Translations under genes and position numbers: made by a program
Shown here: positions 53,602 to 63,315 of the stretch, one piece after another
How the letters are laid out: every line of letters begins with the position of its first letter
Position numbering within the stretch: the stretch's first letter is position 1
Notes under the pieces: generated by a model
Databases searched by the model: none
Seen by the model: the letters and a program-made list of their open reading frames with translations, nothing else
Told to the model about the DNA's origin: nothing
NCBI GenBank assembly: GCA_951812305.1
Contig: CATOSB010000001.1
Location: 496,001 to 560,000 of the forward strand
Source: an uncultured Paracoccaceae bacterium
GTDB taxonomy: Bacteria > Pseudomonadota > Alphaproteobacteria > Rhodobacterales > Rhodobacteraceae
DNA length: 64,000 nucleotides
Reading direction: 5' to 3'

Positions 53602-54639
53602 ATGAAAGTACTTGGCAAGTTAACGGCCGTTGCAGCAGCCTTGGGCATGACTTTCGTGCCGGGCCTTGCATCGGCAAAAAGCCCGACACTGCAAGGGGTT
53701 GAGGATCGGGGCACACTACTTTGCTCTGGCCACAACGGCAGCTACTTTGGATTTGTCGAGGTCAACGACAAAAACGAATGGAAGGGTCTGGACATTGACC
53801 TTTGCCGTGCATTGACGGTCGCCATTCTGGGCGATGCGGACAAAAATCAGATTGTACCACTTAGCTGGGCGCAACGTTTTCCGGCGCTTCAGTCTGGTGA
53901 CGTTGATGTCGTCATCAAAGCCACCGGGTGGACGATGGGGCGTGACACGGAACTTGGGCTGCAATTCTCGCTGCCGTATTTCTTTGGCGGTGCGCAAATC
54001 GTGGTTCGCAAGGAATTGGGCATCGACTCTGTTCACGGACTTGATGGCGGTTCTGTGTGCGTTGCTGCCGGAACGACCATTGAACGGATCGTGGCCGACC
54101 ATCTGAAGAGCGAAAACATCGAGCACGAGATGATCAGCTTCGAAAAAACAGCTGAAACCATTGCCGGTTACCAGTCCGGACGCTGTGATGCCTATGCTGC
54201 TTGGGGGCCATCGATTGCAGTTCTTCTTGCGACACAGTTCGAAGACGCCGAGACCCATGTCATCCTTGGTGACAAGCTTTCCGCAGAACCAATCGCCGCA
54301 GCGATGCGCCAGGGTGATGAAGAATGGGTTGATATTGTAAACTGGATGCTGGCCGCGCTGATGAAGGCTGAAGAGCTTGGCGTGACATCAGCCAATGCCG
54401 ACGAGATGGCTGCCAACCCACCCAACCCGACTGTTGCGCGCCTTCTTGGCTCTAACCCCGGCATCGGTGAACGTTTGGGTATGCGTGACACATGGGCGCT
54501 GGATATGATCAAGGCCATGGGCAACATGGAAGAGATCTATCACCGCAACCTTGGTGACAACTCACCCTACAAGCTTGAGCGCGGTCTCAACAACTTGTGG
54601 AGCAACGGTGGGGTTCTTTACACACCGATCCTCGACTAA
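53602..54639 (+). CDS. General amino-acid ABC transporter substrate-binding protein (AapJ type)
   Basis: A 345-residue periplasmic protein with signal peptide MKVLGKLTAVAAALGMTFVPGLASA. Mature part: LQGVEDRGTLLCSGHNGSYFGFVEVNDKNEWKGLDIDLCRALTVAILGD, RFPALQSGDVDVVIKATGWTMGRDTELGLQF, VCVAAGTTIERIVADH. These are hallmarks of the AapJ/BztA family that binds L-amino acids broadly. The N-terminal Cys pair (CSGHN and CRAL) is conserved in the family. Start ATG 53602 follows GGAGATTGGAA. First gene of a three-gene transporter unit; a strong hairpin follows the stop. Confidence 0.93.
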   Translation: MKVLGKLTAVAAALGMTFVPGLASAKSPTLQGVEDRGTLLCSGHNGSYFGFVEVNDKNEWKGLDIDLCRALTVAILGDADKNQIVPLSWAQRFPALQSGDVDVVIKATGWTMGRDTELGLQFSLPYFFGGAQIVVRKELGIDSVHGLDGGSVCVAAGTTIERIVADHLKSENIEHEMISFEKTAETIAGYQSGRCDAYAAWGPSIAVLLATQFEDAETHVILGDKLSAEPIAAAMRQGDEEWVDIVNWMLAALMKAEELGVTSANADEMAANPPNPTVARLLGSNPGIGERLGMRDTWALDMIKAMGNMEEIYHRNLGDNSPYKLERGLNNLWSNGGVLYTPILD

Positions 54640-54655
54640 CGTCCATTGATCCGGA

Positions 54656-54690
54656 CCGGGCCGCCCTTTGCATGGGGCGGCCCGTATTTT
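54656..54690 (+). terminator. Strong stem-loop between binding-protein and permease genes
   Basis: A perfect 10-bp stem CGGGCCGCCC (54657-54666) and GGGCGGCCCG (54675-54684), with an 8-base loop and followed by TATTTT. It resembles a rho-independent terminator and probably acts as a partial one, keeping binding-protein message in excess over permease message. Confidence 0.7.
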
Positions 54691-54704
54691 CGGGAAGGGC
54701 AAAC

Positions 54705-55841
54705 ATGCTGGGATGGCGAGATTTCGGTCGGATGACCAAGCGCGAACTGGCCTTACAGTTTGGGTTAGTGGCGCTTGTCCTGATCGTTGTGATCGGCGCG
54801 GTGCGAAGTGCGCAGATCAATTTGGCCGAGCTTGGCATTACGTCTGGCTTTTCGTTTCTCAATCGCGACACGGGCTGGGGTTATTCTTTTTCGCTGCTCG
54901 AAAGAACGATTGACGACACCTATCGCAAGACATTGCTGATCGGTTTTCTCAACACGCTTTTCGTTGGATTCATCTCGATATTTTTCGCCACGATCCTTGG
55001 CTTCATAATCGGAACGATGCGGGACAGCCGAAATCTTGGGTTACAAGTCGCATCTGCCGCTTACATTCAGGTTTTTCGGAATATCCCTTTGATTCTGCAG
55101 GTGGTTTTCCTTTACTCGATCCTGATCCATTTCCCGAGCCCCAAGCAGGCATACAGCATCGGGGATGTGATGTTCCTGACGAACCGCGGGATAATTGTAC
55201 CCGTTTTGACGATACCACTCGGTGTGGTTGCGGGCGTGGTGGTGATGTCCATCGCGCTTGCGATAGGGCTTGCACGGTTTACCAAGAACAAACTTCAGGG
55301 CGTGCTGGGCTGGTTAGCAGGAACGATCGTTCTGTTGGTCGTTGCGATACTGATTTTCACTCCGGAAGGCAGTTCAGTCGTTTCGGTTCCCTACCTCAAG
55401 GGCCTAAAGTTCCGCGACGGTTTGACGATAACGCCGGAGCTGGTCGGCATGATCGTCGGCATCGTGCTTTACGGCGCGGCGTATATCGGTGAGGTCGTGC
55501 GTGGCGGCCTCGCCGAAGTAAAACGCGGGCTGGTGGAAGCCGGATCAAGCCTTGGGCTTGGCAACTTTGGCATCTGGTGGACGATCAAGGTGCCTATGGC
55601 GCTGCGATCCATCGTGCCACCGCTGGGCAACCAGTGGATCTTCATCATGAAGGCGACCACGGTTGGTGTGGCAATCGGGTTTTCGGATCTGTTCTACATT
55701 GTCTCTACATCGATCACGCAATCCGGCCAAACACTTGAACTGATCTCGATTCTGATGGGTGGATTCCTGTTGGTGAATTTCTGTCTTGCGCAGGCAATCA
55801 ACTGGCTGAACCGGCGTTTGGCGCTGAAAGGGTATGGATGA
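54705..55841 (+). CDS. Amino-acid ABC transporter permease (AapQ/BztB type)
   Basis: A 378-residue permease; the long N-terminal half before the conserved core is typical of AapQ. NTLFVGFISIFFATILGFIIGTMRDSRNLGLQVASAAYIQVFRNIPLILQVVFLYSI is the His/Glu-family permease start, and the EAA-type loop is VKRGLVEAGSSLGLGNFGIWWTIKVPMALRSIVPPLGNQW. The PLLL-like arrangement of membrane spans is normal. ATG 54705 lies after GGGAAGGGCAAAC. Its stop overlaps the next start (ATGATG). Confidence 0.93.
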   Translation: MLGWRDFGRMTKRELALQFGLVALVLIVVIGAVRSAQINLAELGITSGFSFLNRDTGWGYSFSLLERTIDDTYRKTLLIGFLNTLFVGFISIFFATILGFIIGTMRDSRNLGLQVASAAYIQVFRNIPLILQVVFLYSILIHFPSPKQAYSIGDVMFLTNRGIIVPVLTIPLGVVAGVVVMSIALAIGLARFTKNKLQGVLGWLAGTIVLLVVAILIFTPEGSSVVSVPYLKGLKFRDGLTITPELVGMIVGIVLYGAAYIGEVVRGGLAEVKRGLVEAGSSLGLGNFGIWWTIKVPMALRSIVPPLGNQWIFIMKATTVGVAIGFSDLFYIVSTSITQSGQTLELISILMGGFLLVNFCLAQAINWLNRRLALKGYG

Positions 55842-56908
55842 TGCAAGCGCCTGCAGCCATCCCTTGGGCCGAACGTTTGCGTCGAAGGGCATTCGCAACT
55901 CCATTGGACTCGTTGATTTCTGTTGTGGTCGCGCTGATCCTCGCTTGGTTAGCCTGGAACGCATTTGAATGGGCATATCTAACCGCAGTGTTCCAGGCCG
56001 AAGACGTCGCACAATGTCGGGAAAAATCCGCGGGTGCCTGTTGGTCGATCATAGATGCGCGCCACAGGCTCATCCTGTTTGGCCTTTATCCATTTGACGA
56101 ACACTGGCGTTCCACGCTGGCGGCGCTGGCCATCATTGGCACGGTCATTCTGTCATGCGTCCCGTGGTTCTGGCCGGGGCGAAGGATTGCCACGCTTTGG
56201 GTCGCAGGATTTGCGACGTATTATCTTTTGATGGAGGGCAGCCTTCTTGGCCTAAATCAGGTCACAACAGACAAATGGGGCGGTTTGAGCCTGGTTCTGT
56301 TCCTGTTTTCTTCAGTCGTTATTTTGGGGATGCCGATGGGGCTTGGGCTGGCACTGATGCGGCGTTCGCGCCTGCCATTACTCAGGTTGGTGTCGTCTTT
56401 GATGATTGATTTCATCCGGTCTTTGCCCTTGCTGACCACACTTTTTACCGCCGCTGTTGTGGTGCCGATTCTGCTGCCGGACTGGCTGCAGGGTGACAAA
56501 ATCTGGCGGATCATCATCGCCTTTTCGCTGTTTTTCGCCTGTTATCAGGCGGAAGTTTTCCGCGGCGGGTTCCAGGCAATTCACAGCGGGCAATTCGAGG
56601 CGGGACAGGCGCTGGGTCTCGGCAAATGGCAGGTGCTTTGGCTTGTGGTGCTGCCTCAGGTGTTTCGCCACGCCTTGCCGGCAACGATCAACATGGTCGT
56701 GGTGACATTCAAAGAAACCGCCGTTGTTATCATCATCGGGTTGTTCGATCTGCTGGCATCGGGCCAGGCAGCGTTCGGAACCGGAGAATGGGTCGCCTAC
56801 TACATGGAAACCTATGTGTTCATCGCATTCATCTATTGGGCATTCATTTCATCGCTTGCACGTTATGGCGAATACCTCAAAGAGCGGCTGAGACAGGAAG
56901 AGCACTGA
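55838..56908 (+). CDS. Amino-acid ABC transporter permease (AapM/BztC type)
   Basis: A 356-residue permease with an extra N-terminal helix and the conserved core VVILGMPMGLGLALMRRSRLPLLRLVSSLMIDFIRSLPLLTTLFTAAVVVPILLPDWL; coupling loop SGQFEAGQALGLGKWQVLWLVVLPQVFRHALPATINMVV. It completes the heterodimer with the preceding gene. The usual fourth gene (ATPase, AapP type) does not follow; an IclR regulator does. Start ATG 55838, overlapping the upstream stop. Confidence 0.93.
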   Translation: MMQAPAAIPWAERLRRRAFATPLDSLISVVVALILAWLAWNAFEWAYLTAVFQAEDVAQCREKSAGACWSIIDARHRLILFGLYPFDEHWRSTLAALAIIGTVILSCVPWFWPGRRIATLWVAGFATYYLLMEGSLLGLNQVTTDKWGGLSLVLFLFSSVVILGMPMGLGLALMRRSRLPLLRLVSSLMIDFIRSLPLLTTLFTAAVVVPILLPDWLQGDKIWRIIIAFSLFFACYQAEVFRGGFQAIHSGQFEAGQALGLGKWQVLWLVVLPQVFRHALPATINMVVVTFKETAVVIIIGLFDLLASGQAAFGTGEWVAYYMETYVFIAFIYWAFISSLARYGEYLKERLRQEEH

Positions 56909-56993
56909 TAGTGGATGGGCAACCGATGGTGTCAATTGCGCTTGATTGAGACGGATGGTAGCGCCTTTGTAAGCCCGAAACGGATTTGACTGA

Positions 56994-57770
56994 ATGACTG
57001 AAGAGACGAATGCAGACAAACCTCCAAAGCTTGACAGCACGCTGTCAAAGGGTCTGCAAATTCTTGAGACCTTGACGGCGGCGCGCGGTGCCCGCGGTGT
57101 TTCAGAACTGGCCCGGGAACTTGAGCTGACCAAATCAAACGTTTTTCGCCTGCTGCAAACGTTGTCGGCGCTTGGCTATGTTCGCTCGACCGACGACAAG
57201 CAATACGCGGCGACTCTGAAGACCTGGCAGGTGGGCCGCGCAGTCGTTGAGAATTTCAACCTGCGCGAATTGGCCTGGAAAGAGATGCAGGCGTTGTCAT
57301 CCGAGACCGGTGAAGCGATCTATCTGGCGGTGCCAGAGGGGTTAAACGTTACTTATATCGACAAGATCGACAGTACCCAGCCGATCCGGTCATGGAATCC
57401 GGTGGGCGGCAGCGCGCCGATTTACGCGGTCGGCACAGGCAAGGCGATCCTTTCTGCGGATTATCCGCGATTTCGCGAACAACTGATTGGAAACCTTCGC
57501 AAACACACGGATCTGACAATTACTTCGATTTCAGATCTCGACCGGGAAGTGGAAGAGATCCGCGCGCGCGGCTATGCCATCGACCGGGGCGAATTCCGGA
57601 ATCGGATCAGGAGCTATGGCGGCGCGATTGCATTGCCGGGCGGAGAGGTAATTGCTGCCCTTGGGGTGTCCGTTCCGGAGGTCAACCTGAGTGACGGTGA
57701 CGAAGAGCGGATCGGCGATCTTGTGAGATTTGCCGCCGAAAACGTCAGTCGGAAAATTGCGCGCAGCTAA
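56994..57770 (+). CDS. IclR-family transcriptional regulator
   Basis: A 258-residue regulator: N-terminal winged helix STLSKGLQILETLTAARGARGVSELARELELTKSNVFRLLQTLSALGYVRS, and a C-terminal effector domain with GEAIYLAVPEGLNVTYIDKIDS, APIYAVGTGKAILSA and GYAIDRGEFRNRIRSYGGAIALPGGEVIAALGVSVP. Located 85 bases downstream of the transporter permease and upstream of the oxidase gene, it most likely controls this transporter-oxidase unit. Effector unknown. Confidence 0.93.
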   Translation: MTEETNADKPPKLDSTLSKGLQILETLTAARGARGVSELARELELTKSNVFRLLQTLSALGYVRSTDDKQYAATLKTWQVGRAVVENFNLRELAWKEMQALSSETGEAIYLAVPEGLNVTYIDKIDSTQPIRSWNPVGGSAPIYAVGTGKAILSADYPRFREQLIGNLRKHTDLTITSISDLDREVEEIRARGYAIDRGEFRNRIRSYGGAIALPGGEVIAALGVSVPEVNLSDGDEERIGDLVRFAAENVSRKIARS

Positions 57771-57975
57771 TTCGGGCGTTCTATCCGGGTGCGATCATTT
57801 ATTGTTCTGTCCACTGACTATTTCTGCGTCCAAACAAATTTCGGACAAGTACTGCGTCGCTATTTGTTCTGATATGCGGCACAAGTCGTTCATATATTGA
57901 CACAATCAAGAAATTACTTCAACCTGATCAGGCGCTGCTGGGCGCACATATCCATAAACCGGAAGGGACCTGAAC

Positions 57976-59250
57976 TTGGGTCGGGAAAGTCCAGTTTCAT
58001 TGTGGGATCTGTCGGCGACAGAAGCGTCTGTAGGTAGCCCGTTGAATGGCGATCAAACCTGCGATGTCGCGATCGTTGGCGGCGGGTTTACCGGGTTGTC
58101 GACTGCCCTGCACGGAGCCGAAATGGGGCTTGATTGCCACGTGCTGGAAGCCGAACAGGTCGGTTTTGGCGGATCCGGGCGCAACTGTGGGCTAGTGAAC
58201 GCAGCACTTTGGTTGCCGCCCCAGGAAGTGCGCAAAAAGCTGGGGCCGATTTACGGTACCCGATTCATAGAGGCGTTCGGGAACGGCCCTTCCTATGTAT
58301 TCAACTTGATCGAAAAACATCAGATCAAGTGTGAGGTTACCCGATCGGGAACTGTACATGCGGCACATTCGCCAAAAGGGTTCGAAGAGCTTCGTGGCCG
58401 GCACGAAGAATGGGTTCGACTGAAACAACCCGTCGACCTGCTCGATAAGGATCAGATCAGCGAAATGATCGGCACGGATCGGTTTTTTGGCGGATTGGTG
58501 GATCTCCGGGCGGGCACCATAAACCCGATGGGTTATGTTCGTGGTCTGGCGCGTGCGGCACGCAGCGCCGGTGCAAAAATCTCCACCCAGACACGCGTGA
58601 ACGGACTGACAAAGGACGGCGCGGTCTGGAAACTGGATACGGACCGTGGCACGGTCACCGCGAAGGCTGTGGTGCTGGGAACCAACGCCTATACAGACGC
58701 GCTTTGGCCCGGGCTAAACCGTGTTTTCACGATGATCCACTATTTTCAACTGGCAACCAAACCGCTTGATGAATCCGCCGCGCATATTCTGCCGGGTCGG
58801 CAGGGCCTGTGGGATACCGGGCCGATCATGTTCAACTATCGCCGTGACAGGTTTGACAGATTGCTGATCGGAAGCATGGGGTCTGTGATCGGCGGCAAGG
58901 ACAAGGGTTTATCTCATCGGTTTGCCCGCAGACAGATTAAGCGCTTGTTCCCTTCACTTGGCGATGTCGAATTTGAAGAAGCGTGGCATGGACAGATCGC
59001 CATGACACCGGACCATCTTCCACGCGTTTATGAGCTGGACGACAACCTATTTACGCCCATCGGCTATAACGGCCGCGGCATAACCACCGGAACGATATTC
59101 GGCAAAGCAATGGCCGAATTGCTTACCGGTATGGACCCGGCTGACCTGCCACTGCCGATAACAGAGGTTACGCCTGCGCGCGCGCCGCGTATGATGGCCG
59201 GAATATTCCGCGCGGCTTTCGCCGCCAACCAGATCTGGAAAAGCCTTTAG
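57976..59250 (+). CDS. FAD-dependent amine/amino-acid oxidase (DAO family, PuuB-like)
   Basis: A 424-residue flavoprotein. The FAD-binding motif is CDVAIVGGGFTGLSTALHGAEMGLDCHVLEAEQVGFGGSGRNCGLVNAALW; the family-specific GRNxGxxN is present. LRAGTINPMGYVRGLARAARSAGAKI and IGYNGRGITTGTIFGKAMAELL are the usual later blocks. Similar proteins oxidise gamma-glutamylputrescine, glycine or other secondary and primary amines. Start is TTG 57976 after GGAAGGGACC. Together with the Aap-type transporter and IclR gene it suggests uptake and oxidation of an amino compound. Confidence 0.88.
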   Translation: MGRESPVSLWDLSATEASVGSPLNGDQTCDVAIVGGGFTGLSTALHGAEMGLDCHVLEAEQVGFGGSGRNCGLVNAALWLPPQEVRKKLGPIYGTRFIEAFGNGPSYVFNLIEKHQIKCEVTRSGTVHAAHSPKGFEELRGRHEEWVRLKQPVDLLDKDQISEMIGTDRFFGGLVDLRAGTINPMGYVRGLARAARSAGAKISTQTRVNGLTKDGAVWKLDTDRGTVTAKAVVLGTNAYTDALWPGLNRVFTMIHYFQLATKPLDESAAHILPGRQGLWDTGPIMFNYRRDRFDRLLIGSMGSVIGGKDKGLSHRFARRQIKRLFPSLGDVEFEEAWHGQIAMTPDHLPRVYELDDNLFTPIGYNGRGITTGTIFGKAMAELLTGMDPADLPLPITEVTPARAPRMMAGIFRAAFAANQIWKSL

Positions 59251-59543
59251 GGCATGTTTCCACGGGCGATGCGTATGGCCCGATTTCAATGCGGTTAATA
59301 GGGAATGGCGAAACCCTCGGTCGAACGGTTTGCGCTGATCACAATTGTTCGTCAATTGTTCATTCACTACGGCTGGATTTCATCCATTCACAAAGCCGTC
59401 CCCCGGAAATTCGACGTCTATCGGCCTTTTCTCCAAAACCCCAATTGCCACGGCTATGACGTGCAACCGATCATCCGTCCTACGATGCACAGCCGGTCCG
59501 ATGCGGGCAATCTCCCGCTCTGATGAGTGCGGCATTCATCCTG

Positions 59544-61163
59544 TCAGCGAACGGCAAGGCTTTCAAACAATAACGCGACAGCTTCTGCGCCGGGGTCGTT
59601 GTGACCGGCGAGATTTTCGGCGGACACATAGCTTGCCCGCCCCGCCTTTGCGCGGGTGATCTTCGCCGTTGCGTCGGCCCCGCCCCGGGCGGCCACCGCT
59701 GACGCATCCAACCCGTCCGGCAACGCGGCAAGCGCGGGCGCCAGCGCGTCGATCATCGTTCGATCGCCCGGATTTGCGCCGCCGACTTCCCGGATTCGGT
59801 CAAGCCCCGCCTTCAAAGCCGAAACAAGATCGCCACCTTCGGCAGCATCGCCCGCGGCGGCGAAGAAGATCGCCAACAGCACGCCCGAGGATCCGCCCAT
59901 TGTCTGCCCGATCTCGGTGCCGATGGCGCGACAAAGCAGAGCCGGATCACTTAAAGGAAGCCGGTCGAGTGCGGCAATCAAGGCTCTCGCCGCCGTCGCG
60001 ACGGTAGATCCGGTATCGCCATCCCCCGATTTTGCGTCGAGCGCATTTAGCTCCGCCTCTGAGCCCACCAATGCCTGACACCCTGCATCGACCAACGCGC
60101 GTATTTCCCGGTCTTCCGACGCGGTGTATTTTGGCGGTTCCAGACCGCTGGGCATCGGGTGAACAACAACTTCCGCAACGTCCAGACAGCCCGGCCAAGC
60201 CACCGGGGCAACCACGGATTGCAACGCCTTAATTTGCGCGGCATCCGTTGGCAAAAGCGACAAAGAGAATCCGTGCATGTCCAGCGAGGTCATCAGCGGC
60301 GCAGGGCCGATCAGATGCGCAATGCGCTCGCCAATCCGGGACCGGCAAAGCTCTTCCGCCAACACTGCCATTTCCAAGGGTGTCGCACTGCCGAGATTGT
60401 TAAGCAGCGCGACGTGGTTGCCCTGCCCCAATCCGGCAGCCAGCTTGTCGACCACGATGGCCATCGCCTCGCGCGCGCCTTCGAACTCGACCTGTTCCAC
60501 CCCCGGTTCGCCGTGGATACCAAGTCCCAGTTCGGCCATGCCGCGGGTGATCCGGTCTTCCTTTTCCGCCCCCGGCACGGTGCATGTATCCAGCGACATG
60601 CCGATTGACACAACGTCACCGATCACGCGCTTTGCCGCGGCTGTCACGGTTTCCAGATCCTCCCCCGCCTCTGCAAGCGCTCCGGCGATCTTGTGCACAA
60701 ACAATGTTCCCGCGACGCCGCGCGCCTGCGGGTTTTCCGGCAATGACACATCATCATCGACAACCACCATCGACACCTTGTGCCCCATTTCGCGCGCCCG
60801 CTCTGCCGCAAGGCCGAAATTCAGACGGTCGCCTGTATAATTCTTCACGATCAGCAGACACCCGGCGTCCCCGGTAACAGCCAGTATGCCCGCCAGCACG
60901 GCGTCCGCCGGGGGCGAGGCGAAAACATCGCCACAGACGGCAGCTGTAAGCATGCCCTGGCCGACAAATCCGGCATGCGACGGCTCGTGCCCTGACCCGC
61001 CGCCGGAAACCAGCGCGACCTTGGATTTGTCCCAGTCGGCCCGTACGACCACCTTGATATGCGGATAGCCATCCAGTCTCGCCAGCTTGCCGTTGCTGGC
61101 CCGCAATGTACCGTCGATTGATTCTGTCACAAGCGCGTCGCGGGCGTTGATGAATTGTGCCAT
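59544..61163 (-). CDS. Dihydroxyacetone-kinase family protein, fused DhaK-DhaL
   Basis: A 539-residue ATP-dependent kinase. The DhaK half (to about residue 325) has VALVSGGGSGHEPSHAGFVGQGMLTAAVCGDVFASPP, IVKNYTGDRLNFGLAAERA and the substrate-His segment GLGIHGEPGVEQ; the DhaL half has LNALDAKSGDGDTGSTVATAARAL and TMGGSSGVLLAIFF, with GDRTMIDALAPAL near the end. These kinases phosphorylate dihydroxyacetone, and related ones act on C4 ketoses such as erythrulose. Start ATG 61163 after AAAGGAGATCGACC-like sequence. It faces away from the second DhaL/DhaK pair only in distance: all are on the minus strand. Confidence 0.93.
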   Translation of the reverse strand: MAQFINARDALVTESIDGTLRASNGKLARLDGYPHIKVVVRADWDKSKVALVSGGGSGHEPSHAGFVGQGMLTAAVCGDVFASPPADAVLAGILAVTGDAGCLLIVKNYTGDRLNFGLAAERAREMGHKVSMVVVDDDVSLPENPQARGVAGTLFVHKIAGALAEAGEDLETVTAAAKRVIGDVVSIGMSLDTCTVPGAEKEDRITRGMAELGLGIHGEPGVEQVEFEGAREAMAIVVDKLAAGLGQGNHVALLNNLGSATPLEMAVLAEELCRSRIGERIAHLIGPAPLMTSLDMHGFSLSLLPTDAAQIKALQSVVAPVAWPGCLDVAEVVVHPMPSGLEPPKYTASEDREIRALVDAGCQALVGSEAELNALDAKSGDGDTGSTVATAARALIAALDRLPLSDPALLCRAIGTEIGQTMGGSSGVLLAIFFAAAGDAAEGGDLVSALKAGLDRIREVGGANPGDRTMIDALAPALAALPDGLDASAVAARGGADATAKITRAKAGRASYVSAENLAGHNDPGAEAVALLFESLAVR

Positions 61164-61629
61164 GGTCGATCTCCAAAGGAGCTGTATCTATGAAGAACCA
61201 TGTTCGGTAATCTCGCATTCGAAAGCAAGCGGCGGTAAATTCAGAGAAACTGGTGCGCGAATTGGTGGTATAAGGTGTCGATGGTGATTGTAGATGGTGC
61301 AGCGAGCTGCGCCGACGTTATCAAACAACCGATAGTGGACGGGTTGATCATTTCGCGCGCGGGTGATCGCGCCGGAACTTGCCAGAGCCGTCGAAACATG
61401 GTTGCCGCTGGAATGTGGCCCCAATGGTCGGCCCGCCGGGAGTGTCGCGGCGATTGACGCGCTGATCGCGGCTATGTTTTAATCTGGATGTAACGGCGAC
61501 AGTGCGGCGGGTTTGGGCCTGAAGGGTCAATCAAGCCCCATCCGATTTGCAACTTTGAGAGAGGCTAACGCCGGCCTTGGATTACGATCAGACGTGCTGC
61601 ACGGAATGCCTATCGTCCGCGACTGATTT
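61164..61629. other. Gap with possible isomerase remnant between the two kinase loci
   Basis: No intact gene is visible in 466 bases. On the plus strand near 61279-61375 a short frame reads VIVDGAASCADVIKQPIVDGLIISRA, which resembles the C-terminal phosphate-binding end of triosephosphate-isomerase-type proteins (GG..S...A..L....VDG.LVG.A). A second frame downstream (61350-61480) ends in GRPAGSVAAIDALIAAMF before a stop. Both look like coding debris, but neither could be proven. Confidence 0.25.
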
Positions 61630-62253
61630 TCATCGATCCGCCAAGGCATTCGCCATCGCCTGCAACATCAATGCAGCCGATGTTGCGCCGGGGTCTTTGT
61701 GGCCGATGGACCGGGCACCCAACCGGGCGGCGCGACCCAACTTTGCTTCCATATCCGCTGTGGCTTCCGCGCCTGCATCGGCAGCTTGCGCTGCGGCTTC
61801 AAACACCTTGGCCGCGGTTTGACCCTGAGCGGCCATCGCCGCGTTTGCCGCCGGTTGCCACGCGTCTAGCATTGTCTTGTCGCCGGGGCTGGCCTTGCCG
61901 CGATGCGCGATGCCTTCCGTCATGGCGGCGATCAATGTGGGCGCGTCATTGTCAGTCAATACATCGCGCCCTTTTACGGACATGCCCGCACGCATGAATG
62001 CGGTCGCGTATAGCGGCCCCGAAGATGCGCCGACCGCGTTCAGGAACGCCTTGGCCGATGTGTTGTAGACCTCCGTCGGGCTGCCGCCTTCCATCGACGA
62101 AAATGCTTTCCGAACCGCATTAAATCCACCGGACATGGCAACCCCGTGATCCGCGTCGCCGATTTCACCATCCAACGCGCACAACTCATCACGTGCGGCG
62201 TCCATCGCGTCCGCGACCGCCAGCATCATCGCCTTGATATCACTTCCGTCCAT
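61630..62253 (-). CDS. dhaL: Dihydroxyacetone-kinase subunit DhaL
   Basis: A 207-residue all-helical ATP-binding subunit. Three Asp for Mg-ATP lie in ELCALDGEIGDADHGVAMSGGFNAV; GASSGPLYATAFMRAG and GDKTMLDAWQPAANA are the other family blocks. It lacks a start-site overlap but sits four bases downstream of dhaK, implying one operon. Start ATG 62253. Confidence 0.92.
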   Translation of the reverse strand: MDGSDIKAMMLAVADAMDAARDELCALDGEIGDADHGVAMSGGFNAVRKAFSSMEGGSPTEVYNTSAKAFLNAVGASSGPLYATAFMRAGMSVKGRDVLTDNDAPTLIAAMTEGIAHRGKASPGDKTMLDAWQPAANAAMAAQGQTAAKVFEAAAQAADAGAEATADMEAKLGRAARLGARSIGHKDPGATSAALMLQAMANALADR

Positions 62254-62256
62254 CGC

Positions 62257-63291
62257 TCAGACCACGCGGAACATGGCGCAGTGACATGGCCGGTCGATAA
62301 GGCGCGTCAACTCTTCGTCCAGATGCATACATGTCACCGACGCACCCGCCATTTCCAGCGATGTACAATAGTTGCCGACCCAGGTTGCGTGGGTTTCCAA
62401 CCCCGCCTCTGCCAGCCGCGCCTGCACGCGACGGTTCATGATATAAAGCTCCATCAAAGGTGTCGCGCCCAGCCCGTTAACCAGAACCGCGACCCGGTCG
62501 CCGCTTGCTGCGCCCATCTCCTCGAAAATCCGGTCCATCATCTGATCGACAATTTCATCCGCCGGTTGGATCGGCCCACGCTCGATCCCCGGTTCGCCAT
62601 GGATACCCATGCCGATTTCCATCTCGCCGACCGGCAAATCAAAGTTAAAACGCCTTGTCTGCGGCAAAGAGCAAGGCGACAGCGCGACACCCATCGTAAA
62701 GGTGCGCGCATTGGCATGGCGGGCCACACGTTCCACGTCGTCGAGGATCATCATTTCGTCGGCGGCGGCCCCGGCAGCCTTGAAGATAAAGAAATTTCCG
62801 GCAACACCACGCCGTGTTTCGATCTGGTCACGCGGTGCCGAGGCCACGTCGTCGGTAGTCAGAACAGTGCGGACCTCGATATCATCCATTGCCGCCATTT
62901 CGGCGGCCATGTCGAAATTCATTACGTCGCCGGCATAATTGCCATACATGAACAGAACCCCGGCACAGCCGTTGACCTCTTGCACACAAGCCAATGCCGG
63001 ATCGGGCGGCGGCGAAGCAAAAACGTTGCCGATGGCAGCAGCGTCTGCCAATCCCTCGCCGACGAAACCAACGAATGTGGGCTCGTGGCCTGACCCGCCG
63101 CCAATCACAAGACCTACTTTGCCCGGTCGCGGCCCGTTTCGCGCTATGATCGCGCGGTGTGACGCCTCTGACACCCGCAGCGTATCGCCATGTGCCAGCA
63201 AAATACCATCAAGCATCTCGTCGACGGCATTGTCGCCATTATTGATTATCTTTTTCGTTTGCACCGGCAGGCTCTCCCGTTTTGTCGGCAT
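62257..63291 (-). CDS. dhaK: Dihydroxyacetone-kinase subunit DhaK
   Basis: A 344-residue ketose-binding subunit. Motifs: KVGLVIGGGSGHEPTFVGFVGEGLADAAAIGNVFASPP, LFMYGNYAGDVMNFDMAAEMA, and the covalent substrate His in MGIHGEPGIERGPIQ. It is followed at four bases by dhaL. The absence of a PTS-type DhaM here, and the neighbouring mutarotase and LacI gene, suggest an ATP-dependent kinase for a C3 or C4 ketose rather than a PTS-dependent one. Start ATG 63291. Confidence 0.92.
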   Translation of the reverse strand: MPTKRESLPVQTKKIINNGDNAVDEMLDGILLAHGDTLRVSEASHRAIIARNGPRPGKVGLVIGGGSGHEPTFVGFVGEGLADAAAIGNVFASPPPDPALACVQEVNGCAGVLFMYGNYAGDVMNFDMAAEMAAMDDIEVRTVLTTDDVASAPRDQIETRRGVAGNFFIFKAAGAAADEMMILDDVERVARHANARTFTMGVALSPCSLPQTRRFNFDLPVGEMEIGMGIHGEPGIERGPIQPADEIVDQMMDRIFEEMGAASGDRVAVLVNGLGATPLMELYIMNRRVQARLAEAGLETHATWVGNYCTSLEMAGASVTCMHLDEELTRLIDRPCHCAMFRVV

Positions 63292-63315
63292 CCAACCCTA
63301 AAGCCGGTGGAATGG

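Noticed and set aside
59305..59523. A 72-codon frame between the oxidase and kinase genes
   Set aside because: No family resemblance and no convincing ribosome site; composition resembles non-coding DNA. It cannot be excluded entirely.
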